From contig DATECU010000103.1 of assembly GCA_035286745.1 (NCBI GenBank), positions 1 through 33,559 of the forward strand: a stretch of DNA of 33,559 nt, given 5' to 3'. The stretch is from DATECU01 sp035286745 (GTDB lineage: Bacteria > Acidobacteriota > Vicinamibacteria > Fen-336). Below the pieces are notes generated by a model. It saw only the letters and a list, made by a program, of their open reading frames with translations. It made no database searches and was not told where the DNA came from. Shown piece after piece: positions 31,854 to 33,559 of this stretch. Numbering within the stretch: position 1 is the stretch's first letter; each line of letters opens with the position of its first letter. The position numbers and the translations under genes were made by a program.

Positions 31854-32768
31854 TTAGCCATCCCGGTCGCCGAACACCTCGGCCGCCGCCCGCACCGTGT
31901 TCACGTGGATGGTCACCGTGTCCGAGGTCCTGGCCGCGTAGCCGCCGGCCAGGGTGACGGCCACCGGCACCCCCGCTTTGCGGGCGGCGGCGAAGACCCG
32001 CCGATCCCGCTCCCGCAGCCCCTCCAGGGTCAGACCCAGGCCACCCAGGAGATCGTGCTGGTAGGGATCGGCCCCGGCCAGATAGAAGAGCAAATCGGGC
32101 GTGAAGTCGAGGACCGCCTGCAGAGGGCCCGCCAGCGCCGCCAGATAGGCGTCGTCGTCGACCCCATCCGGCAGGCCCACGTCGATCCGGCTGGGGGGCT
32201 TCAGAGCCGGGTAGTTGGCCTCCTGGTGCAGCGAGACGGTGAAGGTATCGGGGTCACCCGCGAAGATCTCCGCGGTGCCGTTGCCCTGATGGACGTCGAG
32301 ATCGAGGACCGCGGCGCGGCCCACGTTCCCGGCCGCGCGCAGGGCGAGGATGGCGACCGCCACGTCGTGGATCAGGCAGAAGCCCTCGCCGTGGTCGGGG
32401 AAGGCGTGGTGGAAGCCGCCGCCGATGGCCACCGCGCAGCCGTCGCGTTTGGCACAACGCGCCGCCTCGGTGCTGGCTCCGGCCGCCAGCCAACTGGCCT
32501 CGACCAGCGCCTTGGACCAGGGCACCTCCAGCACTCGAACCTCCGCTTCGCTGAGGGCGCCTTGCTGGAGCTTCCTCAGGTACTCGGGGGTGTGCACCCG
32601 GAGCAGATCCTGATCGGTCGCCGGATGGGGCGCCACGAAGTCCCCGTGGTCGGCTATCCCCGCCTCCAGCAGCCGGTCCCGCACCAAACGATACTTCTGG
32701 GCTGGGAACACGTGAGCCCCCAGATCGACGGTGAGGCCGGGGTGAAAGAGCAGCTTGAAAGGCAGCAC
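31854..32768 (-). CDS. Histone deacetylase-family (acetoin utilisation/AcuC-like) hydrolase
   Basis: A 304-residue enzyme of the arginase/deacetylase fold. GGGFHHAFPDHGEGFC contains the catalytic His pair (His120 and His121). DLDVHQGNGT supplies zinc ligands Asp158 and His160. YLAGADPYQHD gives Asp234, the third ligand, and LAGGYA lies near the C-terminus. All active-site residues of the class are present. Bacterial members remove acetyl groups from small amines or from acetylated lysines such as those on acetyl-CoA synthetase. The start MLPFKLLFHPG (32768) is 11 bases after the methyltransferase stop. Both genes are on the minus strand and co-transcription is likely. Confidence 0.92.
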   Translation of the reverse strand: MLPFKLLFHPGLTVDLGAHVFPAQKYRLVRDRLLEAGIADHGDFVAPHPATDQDLLRVHTPEYLRKLQQGALSEAEVRVLEVPWSKALVEASWLAAGASTEAARCAKRDGCAVAIGGGFHHAFPDHGEGFCLIHDVAVAILALRAAGNVGRAAVLDLDVHQGNGTAEIFAGDPDTFTVSLHQEANYPALKPPSRIDVGLPDGVDDDAYLAALAGPLQAVLDFTPDLLFYLAGADPYQHDLLGGLGLTLEGLRERDRRVFAAARKAGVPVAVTLAGGYAARTSDTVTIHVNTVRAAAEVFGDRDG

Positions 32769-32779
32769 GCCGCCGAGAC

Positions 32780-33358
32780 CTACTTCTGGCAGCGGTAGAC
32801 GAAGGCCGGGGGTAGGTTACGCCAGACCACGGCCGAGCTCTCGACCCGGGGGAAGTTCGACTCCAGCAGGCGGCGAAAGCGACGCCCCGGGGGCAGCCAG
32901 GCGGCGTGAAGGTAGGCGAAGGTGGCGAAGCGGCCACCGGGCCTGAGCGCCGCCACCACCGCGCCCAGCAGCCGTTCCTGACGCTCCGGGGAGAAGGCGA
33001 CCCAGGGCAGCCCGCTGATCACGCAGTCGGGCGAGGAGCGGCCGCCGGCTTTGAGGTGCTGCGTCAGGTTCTCCGCGCAGTCGTTCACCACCTGCGCCCG
33101 CGGGAAACGAGCCGCCAGCATCTCGGCCAACTGGGGATTGATCTCCAGACACAGAAGGTGCGCCTCGGGTTTCAGATGAGCCTCGATGGTGCGCGTGAAG
33201 ACCCCGGTCCCCGGGCCCAGCTCCACCACCGTCTCGGCTGCCTCCAGCCCCATGCCCTCGGCCATGCGTTCGGCGAGCCGAGCCGAGCTGGGCGCGACCG
33301 CTCCGGTGTCGAAAGGCCGCTTGACGAAGGCACCGAGGAATTGGACGTGGTCGCGCAT
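32780..33358 (-). CDS. PmtA-like SAM-dependent methyltransferase
   Basis: A 192-residue class I methyltransferase. The N-terminus FLGAFVKRPFDTGAVAPSSARLAERM resembles the phospholipid N-methyltransferase (PmtA) and rRNA adenine dimethylase group. The SAM loop VVELGPGTGVFTR follows at residues 44-56, then LCLEINPQLAEML and VISGLPWVAFSPER (motif IV). In PmtA the substrate is phosphatidylethanolamine; here that is only a family suggestion. The start is placed at MRDHVQFLG (33358); a GTG six codons upstream would add MRECRL. It lies 68 bases downstream of the group II intron end. Confidence 0.85.
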   Translation of the reverse strand: MRDHVQFLGAFVKRPFDTGAVAPSSARLAERMAEGMGLEAAETVVELGPGTGVFTRTIEAHLKPEAHLLCLEINPQLAEMLAARFPRAQVVNDCAENLTQHLKAGGRSSPDCVISGLPWVAFSPERQERLLGAVVAALRPGGRFATFAYLHAAWLPPGRRFRRLLESNFPRVESSAVVWRNLPPAFVYRCQK

Positions 33359-33426
33359 CAAGCGGCATTCTCGCACGGAGGCCCGGGAAGCGCCTGGCCT
33401 GGGTGCGTTGGCGCGTTTCGTGTCCG

Positions 33427-33559
33427 ATCGGGATAGGGGGGCCGGCTCACGCCGGCCACCCCTCCCACACCACCCGGCATGCGGGTCCGCACCGGGCGGT
33501 TCGCGAAGTTGAGGTCAGGGGCGCGGCTTCGGGAGGTAGAGCCTCGGGAGGCCGAGCCC
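33427..33559 (-). mobile_element. Group II intron, 3' end (domains V and VI)
   Basis: On the minus strand, the sequence from 33502 to about 33467 folds as a domain V hairpin. ACCG-CCCGG pairs with CCGGG-UGGU, a two-base bulge (UG) interrupts the 3' side, and UGCG/CGCA closes on the tetraloop GACC. A domain VI-like stem follows: GGCCGGC (about 33457-33451) pairs with GCCGGCC around the loop GUGA. Then comes CCCCUAUCCCGAU ending at 33427, the usual Y-GAU type of 3' end. An A lies 8 bases from that end at the branch-point position. The intron body and its 5' end lie beyond the right edge. The intron is in the same orientation as the methyltransferase it precedes. Confidence 0.75.
33515..33559 (-). 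CDS. Possible C-terminus of an intron-encoded reverse transcriptase
   Basis: Just upstream of domain V on the minus strand, a frame runs in from the edge and stops at a TGA (33517-33515), ending LGLPRLYLPKPRP. A group II maturase/RT would be expected to end here, within domain IV. Fourteen or so residues are too few to prove it; this entry rests on position. Confidence 0.3.
   Translation of the reverse strand, partial: GLGLPRLYLPKPRP

Overview
This window is high-GC, densely packed bacterial DNA with short gene gaps and many 1-4 base stop/start overlaps. The outer-membrane proteins (a DUF1302 beta-barrel and a second barrel-like protein) and several exported periplasmic proteins point to a Gram-negative (diderm) cell. 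Gene content, GC level and intergenic repeats would fit an Acidobacteriota- or deltaproteobacteria-like genome, but no rRNA or marker gene is present, so the taxonomy is a guess. At least one gene is best read as a selenoprotein, so the organism should also carry the selenocysteine machinery (selA, selB, selC, selD).

Layout. Positions 1-7.7 kb are all on the minus strand. Reading in the direction of transcription: a peroxiredoxin with an in-frame UGA exactly at its peroxidatic cysteine; a nucleotidyltransferase plus a small partner protein; a dynamin-like GTPase; a Ca2+/Na+ exchanger; a sodium:solute symporter; a CPA2 cation/proton antiporter; and the start of a glycosyltransferase that leaves the window. 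Positions 7.8-15.2 kb are on the plus strand. They hold a small acidic protein and then, behind a recognisable sigma70-type promoter, a four-gene run DUF1302 - DUF1329 - YCF48-like repeat protein - RND/MMPL transporter. This looks like one envelope-spanning transport unit. An amidohydrolase runs convergently to it.

Positions 16.2-18.8 kb hold three plus-strand genes of unknown function: a membrane-anchored Pro-rich protein and two tandem paralogues, each with an N-terminal Cys/His zinc-ribbon-like motif and one membrane helix. A barrel-like outer-membrane protein follows. Then come minus-strand genes: a serine beta-lactamase-like hydrolase and a tightly overlapping carbamoyltransferase - methyltransferase - polysaccharide deacetylase operon. 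Divergent from that operon is MaoC hydratase - quinone oxidoreductase - YjbQ.

Positions 26.5-33.4 kb hold an RcnB/CigR-like periplasmic protein, a thioredoxin-fold protein, a YfbK-type von Willebrand A protein, a higBA toxin-antitoxin locus whose toxin has two compensating frameshifts, a ROK sugar kinase, a histone-deacetylase-family hydrolase and a PmtA-like methyltransferase. Two intergenic gaps carry hairpins and dispersed repeats. The right edge (minus strand) is the 3' end of a group II intron (domains V and VI), whose body lies outside the window.

The most notable items are the selenocysteine peroxiredoxin with a compact SECIS-like hairpin, the undescribed zinc-ribbon paralogue locus, the NTase/small protein/dynamin cluster, the DUF1302-DUF1329-YCF48-MMPL unit, and the decayed higB.
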